Shown piece after piece: positions 17,035 to 25,285 of a DNA stretch of 64,000 nt (positions are counted from its first letter, which is position 1; each line of letters opens with the position of its first letter). Source of the DNA: DASUBV01 sp963822485. GTDB taxonomy: Bacteria; Actinomycetota; Actinomycetes; Streptosporangiales; Streptosporangiaceae. The position numbers and the translations under genes were made by a program. The DNA lies in NCBI GenBank assembly GCA_963822485.1, contig CAWGHW010000034.1:1-64000 (forward strand), in the 5' to 3' direction. Under the pieces are notes generated by a model. It was not told where the DNA came from. It worked only from the letters and a program-made list of their open reading frames with translations, and did not search any database.

Positions 17035-19167
17035 TCAGTTCTCCCGGCGCACGATGGCCACGCCCTGGGGCGGCAGCTCCAGCCGGCCGCTGACCGCGGC
17101 GCCGGACAGCAGGTCCTGCCCCGGCGGCGGCCAGCGGTACCGAGACGGCTCGCGCCCGGTGGTTGATCATGAACTCGTAGCTCGCCCCGGCCGATCCGCC
17201 GCACCACCCGCTCGACCGCCCGCCGTCGGCTCCTGCCTCGTCGCCGGTCCAGCGCTCGCCCCGCGTACCGGCGCATAAGCCGATGACCCAGCGCCTGGCC
17301 GAGCAGGCCGCCCAGCGCGACCGTGTCCAGGCGCGTCCCGATGTAGATGGCCCGGCCGGCGCCGGCCTGCTTGCTGAGCACGGCGGGGTAGCCGGCCCAG
17401 GGCCCGGCGTCGTAGCGAGCCAGCACCTCGCCGTCGCGCGCCTCGATGACGTCCTGCCACAGTGTTCCAAACGACAGCTGTTCCAAACGACACTGTTCCA
17501 AACGACGCTGTTCCAAACGACCGCGAGGTTCCAGACGACAGCGGGCCCGCCGACCGCCGCCCGTCGGCCCAGGCCACCTCGACCGACTGGTCCGGCTGCA
17601 GGGGCGCCACATCCACCACGTCGCCGCCGATCAGCTCGCGCAGCGGGCCGCCGTAGGGGCCCAGGTGGACACGGTCGTGCTCGTCCACGATCCCGGACCA
17701 GAACGAGATCACCGCCGTGCCGCCGTTCTCCACGTACCGGCGCAGGCTGGCCCCCTCGGCCTCGGTGAGCAGGTACAGGCTCGGGACCAGCACCACCGGG
17801 TACCCCGACAGGTCCTCGCCGGGAGCGGCGAAATCCGCGGTCACCCCGGCCTCGAACAGCGGCCGGTACATCCAGCGGACCTGCTCCAGCATGCGCAGCT
17901 CGGCCGACGGCTGGCCGATCTGCTCCACGGCCCACCAGTTCGGCCAGGAGAACAGGATCGCGCAGTCGGCCGCCACCCGGGCCGTGGTCAGCTCGCCCAG
18001 CCGCTGGAGCTCCTCGCCCAGCTCGATCACCTCCCGCCAGGCCGGGGTGGCCGTCCCGGCGTGACCGAGCATCGCGCTGTGGAACTTCTCCGTGCCCGCC
18101 GCCGAGGCCCGCCACTGGAAGAACAGGATCCCGGCCGCGCCCCTGGCCAGGGCCTGGTAGCTGCCCCGGCGCATCTCGCCCGGCACCTTGGCCGAGTTCA
18201 CCGGCCGCCAGTTGACGCGGAACGTGGTCTGCTCCATGACCGTCCAGGGCACGTCCTTCTTCAGCGACCGGATCAGGTCGTAGTGCATCGCCGTGAGCAT
18301 CGGCGAGTCCGGGTCGGCCGGGTCCGGGTAGTTGTCGGTCGAGCACAGGTCCTGCTCCCGCGCCCAGGCGAAATAGTCCAGCGGCTTGAAGAAGCCCATG
18401 TAGTTGGTGGTCACCGGTATGTGGCCGGCCACCGAGCGGAGCAGGTCCCGCTCGGCGAGATAGTGGGCCAGGTAGGAGTCGCTGGAGAACCGGCGGTAGT
18501 CCAGGTGGTGGCCGGGGTTGGGCAGCGCGGGCACCACCCGCGGCGGCAGCACCTCGTCGAAGTCGCGGTAGCGCTGGCTCCAGAACGACGCGCCCCAGGC
18601 CTCGTTCATCGCCTCGACGGTGCCGTAGCGCTCGCGCAGCCAGGTCCGGAACGCCGCGGCCGAGACGTCGCAGAAGCACTGCGGGACGTGGCAGGCGAAC
18701 TCGTTGTGCACGTGCCAGATCCGGATGGCCGGGTGATCGCCGAGCCGCCGGGCCAGCTCGGACACGATGCGCAGCGCGTGCGCCCGGTACTCGGGATGGT
18801 GCACGCAGAAGTGCTGCCGGCTGCCGGGCGAGTACCGCACGCCGGACTCGCTGACCGGCAGCACGTCGGGGTGCGCCACCGTGAGCCAGGGCGGCGGCGA
18901 GGCGGTCGGGGTGCCCAGGGCCACCCCGACCCCCGCGTCGTAGAGCAGGTCGAGCACCTCGGCCAGCCAGGCGAAGTCGTACTCGCCGGGCGCGGGCTCC
19001 AGGCGGGCCCAGGAGAACACCCCGACGGTGGCCAGGTTGACCCCGGCCTTGCGCATCAGCGCCGCGTCCTCGCGCCACACCGGCGGCGACCACTGCTCGG
19101 GGTTGTAGTCGCCCCCGTAGAGCACGTGCGGCGCCGGCCAGGTGCCCGGCTCCCAGGAAGAGATCAT
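17035..19167 (-). CDS. Beta-galactosidase, GH42 family, with frame breaks in the C-terminal domain
   Basis: Cytoplasmic glycosidase. The start (ISSWEPGTWPAPHVLYGGDY) and catalytic barrel are intact: acid/base Glu in WHVHNEFACHV, the family's Cys cluster (CHVPQCFCD) and the nucleophile Glu in TVMEQTTFRVNWRP. Trimerization domain follows. The frame is clean to about 17490, where a 15-bp repeat array contains a 16-bp unit. Beyond it the homologous sequence (LWQDVIEARDGEVLARYDAG) continues in a second frame. ASYEFMINHRARAVSV is in a third, and the terminal GQDLLSGAAVSGRLELPPQG with stop TGA 17035-17037 is back in the first. Read without correction the gene ends at 17167 with a nonsense tail. Overall length (about 710 aa) is near normal, so this is either recent decay or sequence error. 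Last gene of the sugar operon. Confidence 0.85.
17465..17539. repeat. 15-bp repeats with one 16-bp unit in GH42
   Basis: TTCCAAACGAC recurs at 17465, 17481, 17496 and 17511, with a variant at 17529. Spacings are 16, 15, 15 and 18. The 16-bp step is where the coding frame changes. Confidence 0.88.
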
Positions 19168-19173
19168 CAGCGC

Positions 19174-20061
19174 CTACTCTCCGGCAATCGCACCGAACGT
19201 GAGCCCGCGGGCCACGTACTTCTGGAGGAACGGGAACAGGATCAGCAACGGCAGCACCGAGATCAAGGAGCCCAGGATGACCTCGGGGTAGAGCGGCTGG
19301 CCGGTTCCGGCCAGGTGCAGCTCGCTGGCCCAGGTGGCCAGGCCCACGGTCAGCGGGAACCGGGTCGGGTCGCCCAGCAGCACCAGCGGCAGGAAGTAGT
19401 TGTTCCAGGTGCCGATGAAGGCCAGCAGGAACAAGGTGGCCATGCCGGGCATCAGCACCGGCCGGGCCACCTTCCAGAAGATCTTCAGCTCGCCCGCCCC
19501 GTCGATGCGGGCGGAGTCGATCAGCGTGTCGGGCACCGCGTCCAGCGCGTAGATGGACATGAAGTAGGCGCCGAACGGATACACCGCCAGCGGCAGGATC
19601 ACGCCCTGGTAGCTGTTGTTCAAGTGCAGATAGCTCTCCAGCATGAACAGCGGCACGACCAGGGCCGTGGTCGGCACCATGAGCGAGCCGACGACCAGGC
19701 CGAAGACCGACCGCCGCATCCGGAACCGGTACTTGGCCAGGCTGTACCCGCACAGCGTGGACACCGCGGTGGCCAGCGTCGCGGTCACCGTGGCGTAGAC
19801 GGCCGAGTTGATGATCCAGAACCGGAAGTCGCCCCCGCCGTAGGAGAAGAGCGAGCTGGCATTGGCGCCCAGCGACAGGTGCGCGGGCGGCAGGAACGTC
19901 GAGGTGGAGAACAGCTGACTGGAGCTCTTGGTCGAGGCGATCAGCAGCCAGTACAGCGGGGCCAGCACGTAGGCGGCGGCCAGTACCAGCAGGGCGGTGC
20001 CCACGGACACCTTGACCCGCCGGGCCCGGATGGCCCCGGCTACCTCCCCTGTCCTTTTCAC
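19174..20061 (-). CDS. Carbohydrate ABC transporter permease (MalG type)
   Basis: 295 aa from GTG 20061, chosen for AAGGAGG 6 nt upstream; the longer open frame upstream is non-coding. Six predicted membrane helices: VGTALLVLAAAYVLAPLYWL, FWIINSAVYATVTATLATAV, and others. The EAA loop that docks the ATPase is DTLIDSARIDGAGELKIFWK. It overlaps the upstream permease stop by 4 nt, and GH42 begins 6 nt after its stop. With the other permease and binding protein it imports an oligosaccharide or galactoside. No ATPase gene is in the cluster, as is usual where a shared MsiK-type ATPase energises uptake. Confidence 0.92.
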   Translation of the reverse strand: MKRTGEVAGAIRARRVKVSVGTALLVLAAAYVLAPLYWLLIASTKSSSQLFSTSTFLPPAHLSLGANASSLFSYGGGDFRFWIINSAVYATVTATLATAVSTLCGYSLAKYRFRMRRSVFGLVVGSLMVPTTALVVPLFMLESYLHLNNSYQGVILPLAVYPFGAYFMSIYALDAVPDTLIDSARIDGAGELKIFWKVARPVLMPGMATLFLLAFIGTWNNYFLPLVLLGDPTRFPLTVGLATWASELHLAGTGQPLYPEVILGSLISVLPLLILFPFLQKYVARGLTFGAIAGE

Positions 20062-20912
20062 CGGAACCTCCTTGCCGCCGCGAACGGATCGGCGCGGCGC
20101 CGGATGATGCTGTAGAAGGCCACGGTCGCCCCGATCGTGATGGCGGCCAGCAGCACCGACTGCGCCGCCGCCAGCGGCTCGTTGCCGAACGAGAACGCCG
20201 TGTTGTAGATGATCTGGTTCGGCGTGTAGTTGCTGCCGATCGAGGCGATGTCGTTCAGCAGGACCGGCTCGTTGAACAGCTGGAGCGTGCCGATGATGGA
20301 CAGGATGACGGTGAACATCACGGTCCGGCGGATGAGCGGGAACTTGATCCGCCAGGCGATGCTCAGCTCCGAGCAGCCGTCGATGCGGGCCGCCTCGACG
20401 ATCTGCCGGGGCACGTTGGTCAGGCTGGTCAGCAGGATCGTCATGTTGTACCCGGCGAACTCCCAGGTCACGATCAGCATGATCGCGTACAGCGCGAACC
20501 GGAAGCTGAGCGGGTTCAGCGGGCCGCCGGCCAGGCCGAGCAGGTGCGGCACGTTGAGCGCGCCGTCCAGGTCCGGCTCGAGCAGGAACGCCCACATGAT
20601 GGCGGCGATCACGCCCGGTACCGCGTAGGGCAGGAAGTAGACCAGCGCGAAGAACTTCCGGCCCACGCAGTAGGTGCTGTCCAGGTAGAGGGCCAGCACC
20701 AGGGCCAGCCCGATCATCACGCTGACCTGGATGACCCCGAAGTAGGCCATCCGCTGCACGCCGCCCCAGTACTGGGCGTTGGCGATCACCGCGTGGTAGT
20801 TGAGCAGGCCCGCGAATGCCCCCGTGCCGCCGGCCTTCAGGCTGAGCACCAGCGAGTAGATCAGCGGGCCCACGAAGAACACCGCGAACAGCACCAGGAA
20901 CGGGGCGGTCAT
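20058..20912 (-). CDS. Carbohydrate ABC transporter permease (MalF type)
   Basis: 284 aa as annotated from ATG 20912. Six helices, beginning TAPFLVLFAVFFVGPLIYSL. The EAA loop is QIVEAARIDGCSELSIAWRI. The start is uncertain: homologous-looking residues (RAQRRAAAG) continue upstream of 20912 without a start codon in that frame. An ATG at 21019, 8 nt after the binding-protein stop, opens a compatible leader (MTATLRQGAGRAGDAARR) in another frame. A one-base break between 20912 and 21019 is therefore possible. Operon order is binding protein, MalF-type, MalG-type, GH42. Confidence 0.88.
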   Translation of the reverse strand: MTAPFLVLFAVFFVGPLIYSLVLSLKAGGTGAFAGLLNYHAVIANAQYWGGVQRMAYFGVIQVSVMIGLALVLALYLDSTYCVGRKFFALVYFLPYAVPGVIAAIMWAFLLEPDLDGALNVPHLLGLAGGPLNPLSFRFALYAIMLIVTWEFAGYNMTILLTSLTNVPRQIVEAARIDGCSELSIAWRIKFPLIRRTVMFTVILSIIGTLQLFNEPVLLNDIASIGSNYTPNQIIYNTAFSFGNEPLAAAQSVLLAAITIGATVAFYSIIRRRADPFAAARRFR

Positions 20913-21026
20913 CCCGGCCGCCGCGCGGCGCTGCGCGCGGGGCGGCCGGGCCGGCCCGGACTGGTCCGCCTGGCGGCGTCCCCAGCCCGGCCGGCCCCCT
21001 GCCGCAGCGTTGCCGTCATCGCCGGC

Positions 21027-22370
21027 CTAGCCGACGACCTGGTAGCCGGCGTCCTTGGCGTAGGAGAGCAGCTGCTGCTGCGCGACCTGGAGTGCCTTGG
21101 TCCAGGTCTCCTTGCCGGCCGCGGCCGCCGGGAGCTGGGCGACGATGTAGTTATCCCACTCGGTGTCCCACGGGCTCCACTCGAAGTTGGTCGGCACGTT
21201 CTGGGCGTTGGCCGCGAACACGGCGTTGACGTGCCCGGTGAAGTCCGGCACCGCGGCGCCGAACTCCGGGACCTCGGACCGGTTCACCGATGCGGGGAAC
21301 AGCCCGCGGCCGCCGCCGCTGGTCGTGGCCGGCTTCTCGTCCACCGACAGCCCGCTGGTGGAGGTGTTGATGTAGGCGGCGAACAGCGCGGCGTCCGCGA
21401 CTTCGTTGGCCGGGCAGTCCTTGGTCACGGCGTTGGTGGAACCGCCCCAGTTGGCCTCGGCGTGCGCGCCGGCCGTCCACTGCGGCATGCTCGTCACCGC
21501 GTAGCTCTGCGGGTGGGCGGAGGTCAGGTACTCGTCCACCTCGTAGGTGGGCGACCAGGCCGCGCCGAGGTAGGACGCGTACATGTCGCTGGCGATGTGG
21601 TGGCCCCAGTCGGCCTCGAAGTCGTTCTCGGTCGCGACGGCCTTCTCGTCCACGAGCTTGCCCCAGTAGCTGAGCACCTTCTGCTCGAGGGGACCGTCCA
21701 CGTCGATCTTCCACTTGCCGCCCGCCATCAGCTGGTAGGGCCGCGCCCCGGCCTGCCAGAACAGGGCCTCCAGGTAGTCCCCGTCGTTGACCGGGAAGTA
21801 GGTCAGGTACTGCGACGGGTCCGCCTTGTGCAGCGCGACCGCGTCCGAGGCGAAGGTGGCCCAGGTCGTGGGCACCGGCAGGTGGTACTTCTTCAGCACG
21901 CCGGGCTGGTACATCAGGCCCATGGGGCCGATGTCCTCGGGCATCGCGTACAAGGCGCTGCCCTGGGACACCTGGCGCCACACCCAGCTCGGGAAGTCGG
22001 TCGAGTACTTGGCGTCGTACTGGGCGATGTTCACCAGGTCGTGGGCCTGGGTGAACTGGGGAAGGTGGTCCAGCTCCACCTGGCTCACGCACGGCCCGTT
22101 GCTCGCGGCCAGCGCGGTGGTGAGCTTGGAGTAGAACGTCCCGCCCGAGCCGTAGGACGGCGGGGTCGGGATCTTGATCCAGGGGTACTTGGCCTCGAAG
22201 TTCTTGATCACGTCCTTGGGGTTCGCGGTCCAGGTCCACCAGGTCAGCGTGACCTTCTGGTGCGAGCCCGCCTGTGAGGTGCCAGCAGAGCTGCCGCCGC
22301 AGGCGGCGAGGAGCAGCGTGCTGGCCGCCGCTGCGGCGATGCCGAGCCGTCTCAGTCCAGTTCTGTTCAT
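21027..22370 (-). CDS. Extracellular sugar-binding lipoprotein (ABC transporter)
   Basis: 447 aa from ATG 22370. The signal peptide carries a lipobox (STLLLAACGGS), so the mature protein is tethered at Cys. The fold is a family-1 solute-binding protein: VTLTWWTWTANPKDVIKNFE at the start, DLVNIAQYDAKYSTDFPSWV, and a Trp/Tyr-rich binding cleft (YASYLGAAWSPTYEVDEYL). First gene of the sugar-uptake/GH42 operon. A CebR-like operator lies 47 bp upstream. It is expected to capture a di- or oligosaccharide with beta-linkages, judged only from the GH42 partner and the operator type. Confidence 0.92.
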   Translation of the reverse strand: MNRTGLRRLGIAAAAASTLLLAACGGSSAGTSQAGSHQKVTLTWWTWTANPKDVIKNFEAKYPWIKIPTPPSYGSGGTFYSKLTTALAASNGPCVSQVELDHLPQFTQAHDLVNIAQYDAKYSTDFPSWVWRQVSQGSALYAMPEDIGPMGLMYQPGVLKKYHLPVPTTWATFASDAVALHKADPSQYLTYFPVNDGDYLEALFWQAGARPYQLMAGGKWKIDVDGPLEQKVLSYWGKLVDEKAVATENDFEADWGHHIASDMYASYLGAAWSPTYEVDEYLTSAHPQSYAVTSMPQWTAGAHAEANWGGSTNAVTKDCPANEVADAALFAAYINTSTSGLSVDEKPATTSGGGRGLFPASVNRSEVPEFGAAVPDFTGHVNAVFAANAQNVPTNFEWSPWDTEWDNYIVAQLPAAAAGKETWTKALQVAQQQLLSYAKDAGYQVVG

Positions 22371-22416
22371 GCTGCGGTCCTGAGTCTCTGGGGGATGTCT
22401 GGGCGTCGAGTGCCAT

Positions 22417-22430
22417 TGGGAGCGCTCACA
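22417..22430. promoter_or_regulatory. CebR-like LacI-family operator, transporter side
   Basis: TGGGAGCGCTCACA matches the streptomycete CebR operator TGGGAGCGCTCCCA at 13 of 14 positions. It lies 47 bp upstream of the binding-protein start. Confidence 0.75.
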
Positions 22431-22562
22431 ACGCTGTGCGCCACACCGTAAGCCGCAGCCTGGCGGGCGGTCAATGCATGATTTCGGCAAACTTTTCCGT
22501 TCTGCACCCGGCGGTTGTCGTGGCGAAGACCGGCTTGACACGACCTCTGTTAGTGATCATTC

Positions 22563-22576
22563 TGGGAGCGGTCACA
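22563..22576. promoter_or_regulatory. CebR-like operator, regulator side
   Basis: TGGGAGCGGTCACA, a second copy with one further mismatch, 29 bp upstream of the LacI-family regulator start. It suggests autoregulation. Both copies extend to CACAAC on the right. Confidence 0.7.
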
Positions 22577-22604
22577 ACATGGCGGCCGCCACCGGGAGTG
22601 GGCA

Positions 22605-23687
22605 TTGGCGAGGGCGGGGTTGCAACGGGCTGAGTTGCAGAAAGCCGAGGGGCGCCGCCCCGCCGGGAACGGACGCACAAGCGGACGGACGAGCGGACGG
22701 CCGACGATCGAGGATGTCGCGGCGCTGGCGGGCGTGTCCCGCGGCACCGTCTCGCGGGTGCTGAACGGCGGCCGCAATGTCAGCGCGCCCGCGCTGGCCG
22801 CCGTCCGCAGCGCGATCAGCAAGACCGGCTACGTGGCCAACCACCACGCCCGGAGCCTGGTCACCCAGCGATCGGGCTCGGTGGCCTTCATCCTGTCCGA
22901 GCCGCAGGAGCGGCTGTTCGAGGACCCGAACTTCGGCATCCTGCTGCGCGGCTGCACGCAGGCGCTGGCCGAGGCCGACCTGACCCTGCTGCTGTCGGTG
23001 GCGGGTACCGAGGAAGACCGCATGCGGATCGCCCGGTTCGTGGCCGCCGGGCACGTGGACGGCGTGCTGCTGATCTCGACCCACTTCGGCCACCGGCTCA
23101 TCGGCGACCTGGCCGACCGCGGGGTGCCGGTGGTCGCCTGCGGCGAGCCGCTCGGGCACGAGAGCCGGGTGTCCTATGTCTCGGCCGATGACCGGGGCGG
23201 CGCCCGGCAGATGGTCAGCTACCTGCGGTCGGCCTGCCGCCGCCGGATCGGGACCGTGACCGGCCCGCTGGACGCGCCGGGCGGATCCCTGCGGCTGGCC
23301 GGCTACCGGGATGTCGTCGGCGAGGACGCCGCCACCGAGCTGATCGCCTACGGCGACTACACCGAGGCCGGCGGCCTGGCCGCGACCGACGAGCTGCTGC
23401 GCCGGGTGCCCGACCTGGACGGGCTGTTCGTGGCGTCTGACCTGATGGCGCGCGGCGCCATGCGGGCACTGAGCCGGGCCGGGCGGCGGGTACCGCAGGA
23501 CGTGGCGGTGGGCGGGTTCGACGATTCCTCGGCCGCCGTCACCACCGACCCGCCGCTGACCACCATCCGCCAGCCCTGGACCCGGCTGTCCAGCGAGATG
23601 GTCCGGCTGCTGCTGGCCCGGATCGCGGGGGAGCCGCCCTCCGGGGTGATCCTGCCGACCGAGCTGGTCCGCCGGGGCTCGGCCTGA
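22605..23687 (+). CDS. LacI/CebR-family transcriptional repressor
   Basis: 360 aa from TTG 22605; in-frame TTG codons slightly downstream are alternatives. The N-terminal LacI helix-turn-helix reads TIEDVAALAGVSRGTVSRVL. The hinge NHHARSLVTQRSGSVAFILS leads into a periplasmic-binding-protein-like effector domain (VDGVLLISTHFGHRLIGDLA, VAVGGFDDSSAAVTTDPPLT). It should repress the divergent sugar-uptake/GH42 operon, and itself, through the two TGGGAGCG sites, and release on binding the imported sugar. Ends at TGA 23685-23687. Confidence 0.93.
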   Translation: MARAGLQRAELQKAEGRRPAGNGRTSGRTSGRPTIEDVAALAGVSRGTVSRVLNGGRNVSAPALAAVRSAISKTGYVANHHARSLVTQRSGSVAFILSEPQERLFEDPNFGILLRGCTQALAEADLTLLLSVAGTEEDRMRIARFVAAGHVDGVLLISTHFGHRLIGDLADRGVPVVACGEPLGHESRVSYVSADDRGGARQMVSYLRSACRRRIGTVTGPLDAPGGSLRLAGYRDVVGEDAATELIAYGDYTEAGGLAATDELLRRVPDLDGLFVASDLMARGAMRALSRAGRRVPQDVAVGGFDDSSAAVTTDPPLTTIRQPWTRLSSEMVRLLLARIAGEPPSGVILPTELVRRGSA

Positions 23688-23775
23688 CCGGCTTAGCTGG
23701 CCCTGGGCGTGGCCCGGGCATGATCGGGCCGCGGGCCGGTGAGCTGGGCCGGGCGGCCGGTAGGCTGAGCGCGCT

Positions 23776-24456
23776 ATGACTGCTGATGCCGCCCCGGCCG
23801 CCGGGCCGCCCTCCGACGCCGACCCAGCCGGGATCACGGTCGTGCACCTCGTGCGCCACGGCGAGGTCGCCAACCCGCGCGGCGTGATCTACGGCCGGCT
23901 GCCCGGCTATCACCTGTCCGCCGACGGTCAGCTGATGGCCAAGGCCGCCGCTGATTTCCTGGCCGACCGCGACGTGATCCTGCTGCGCAGCTCGCCGCTG
24001 GACCGTGCCATGGAGACGGCCGCGCCCATCGGGCAGCAGTTCGGCCTGGAGGCCGAGATCGACGAGCGGCTGATCGAGCCGTGGAACTACTTCGAGGGCA
24101 TGACCTTCGGGGTCGGCGACGGCTCGCTGCGCAAGCCGCGGCACTGGAAGGCCATGCGCAACCCGTTCCGGCCCTCCTGGGGGGAGCCCTACAAGGAAGT
24201 CGCGGCGCGGGTGCTGGCCGCCGCCACCGACGCGGCACGGGCCGCCCGCGGCCACGAGGCCGTGTGCGTGAGCCACCAGCTGCCGATCTGGGTCGCCCGG
24301 CTCGCGGTCGAGCAGCGCCGGCTGTGGCACGACCCGCGCAAGCGGTCCTGCGCGCTGGGCAGCGTGACCAGCCTGACCTTCTCCGGCGACAGCATCGTGG
24401 CCGTCGACTACGCCGAGCCTTCCGGCCATCGCGGCAGCCGCGTGGCGGGCGCCTGA
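23776..24456 (+). CDS. Histidine phosphatase family protein
   Basis: 226 aa. The phosphohistidine motif is VHLVRHGEVANP (Arg27, His28). The second His is in AVCVSHQLPIWVARL and the acid residue is near LIEPWNYFEGM. It belongs to the phosphoglycerate-mutase-like branch-1 phosphatases; the physiological substrate is not known. In streptomycetes an equivalent gene precedes the ResA/CcdA/ResB/CcsA cluster, as here. The 220-bp gap to the next gene (24457-24676) shows no coding or obvious regulatory signal. Confidence 0.88.
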   Translation: MTADAAPAAGPPSDADPAGITVVHLVRHGEVANPRGVIYGRLPGYHLSADGQLMAKAAADFLADRDVILLRSSPLDRAMETAAPIGQQFGLEAEIDERLIEPWNYFEGMTFGVGDGSLRKPRHWKAMRNPFRPSWGEPYKEVAARVLAAATDAARAARGHEAVCVSHQLPIWVARLAVEQRRLWHDPRKRSCALGSVTSLTFSGDSIVAVDYAEPSGHRGSRVAGA

Positions 24457-24676
24457 TCGGGCTCGCCGGGGGCGGCACCGCTAGGTGCTCGGATCGGGTA
24501 AGGCCGGCCCGCCGTCGGGGCGGATCCCGTGGTCGGGCACAATGGAGCGCGGTACTACCGCCTGTAGGAGATCACGCTGTGTCTCGCCAGCCGAATCCCG
24601 CGTGCCCGCGCGATGAGCACGTCCGCCGGGCGCGAAGCCCGCGCGGCCGCCGTGGCCTGCTGCCCGGGCGGCCCGG

Positions 24677-25285
24677 ATGATCCGCCGCGCGGCCGCGGCC
24701 CTGGCGGCGACGGCGGCCGTAGCGCTGACCGCGGCTGGCTGTGCGGGCGGCGCGATCGGCCAGAACACCGCGCTCAGCAATGGCCAGAGCTTCGTCAGCG
24801 GCACCGGTACCAGCTTCCTCGCGGCCGGCAGCCGGCCGAAGGCCCCGGACGTCTCCGGAAAGACGCTGACCGGCTCCCGGCTCACCCTGTCCGACTACCG
24901 CGGCTCGGTGGTCGTCATTAACTTCTGGGGCTCCTGGTGCGCGCCGTGCCGGGCCGAGGCGCCCGACCTGTCCACACTGGCCAGCCGGTACCGGTCGCTG
25001 GGAGTACGCTTCCTCGGCATCGATATCCAGGACGAACCCGCCAGCGCCGAGGCGTTCATGCAGACCTTCCGGATCACCTACCCCAGCCTGAACGACCCCG
25101 GGGACGAGATCGCGCTGGCGTTCCGTAAGACCGTGCCGCCCAACGCGATCCCGACCACGCTGGTGATCGACCGCAGCGGGCACATCGCCGCCCGGATCGT
25201 CGGCGGGGCGACGTACGACGCCCTCAAGGCGCTGATCGCCAGGGTGCTCGGGTCGCACGCCGTGGCGGCGGGAGCGAGCCAGTGA
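24677..25285 (+). CDS. TlpA/ResA-like thiol:disulfide oxidoreductase lipoprotein
   Basis: 202 aa. The lipobox VALTAAGCAGG at residues 14-24 makes it an extracytoplasmic lipoprotein. The thioredoxin active site is NFWGSWCAPCRAEAPDLS (Cys88, Cys91), followed by IDIQDEPASAEAFMQTFRI and the cis-Pro segment NAIPTTLVIDRSG. By analogy with ResA it keeps the apocytochrome c CxxCH thiols reduced for heme attachment by ResB/CcsB. The stop overlaps the resB GTG start (GTGA). No CcdA-type electron donor gene is between the two. Confidence 0.92.
   Translation: MIRRAAAALAATAAVALTAAGCAGGAIGQNTALSNGQSFVSGTGTSFLAAGSRPKAPDVSGKTLTGSRLTLSDYRGSVVVINFWGSWCAPCRAEAPDLSTLASRYRSLGVRFLGIDIQDEPASAEAFMQTFRITYPSLNDPGDEIALAFRKTVPPNAIPTTLVIDRSGHIAARIVGGATYDALKALIARVLGSHAVAAGASQ

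Noticed and set aside
16934..19753. A 939-codon minus-strand open frame covering the GH42 gene
   Set aside because: It is an Arg/Ala/Gly-rich shadow of GH42 and the permease; only short stretches at its end carry GH42 homology because of frame breaks.
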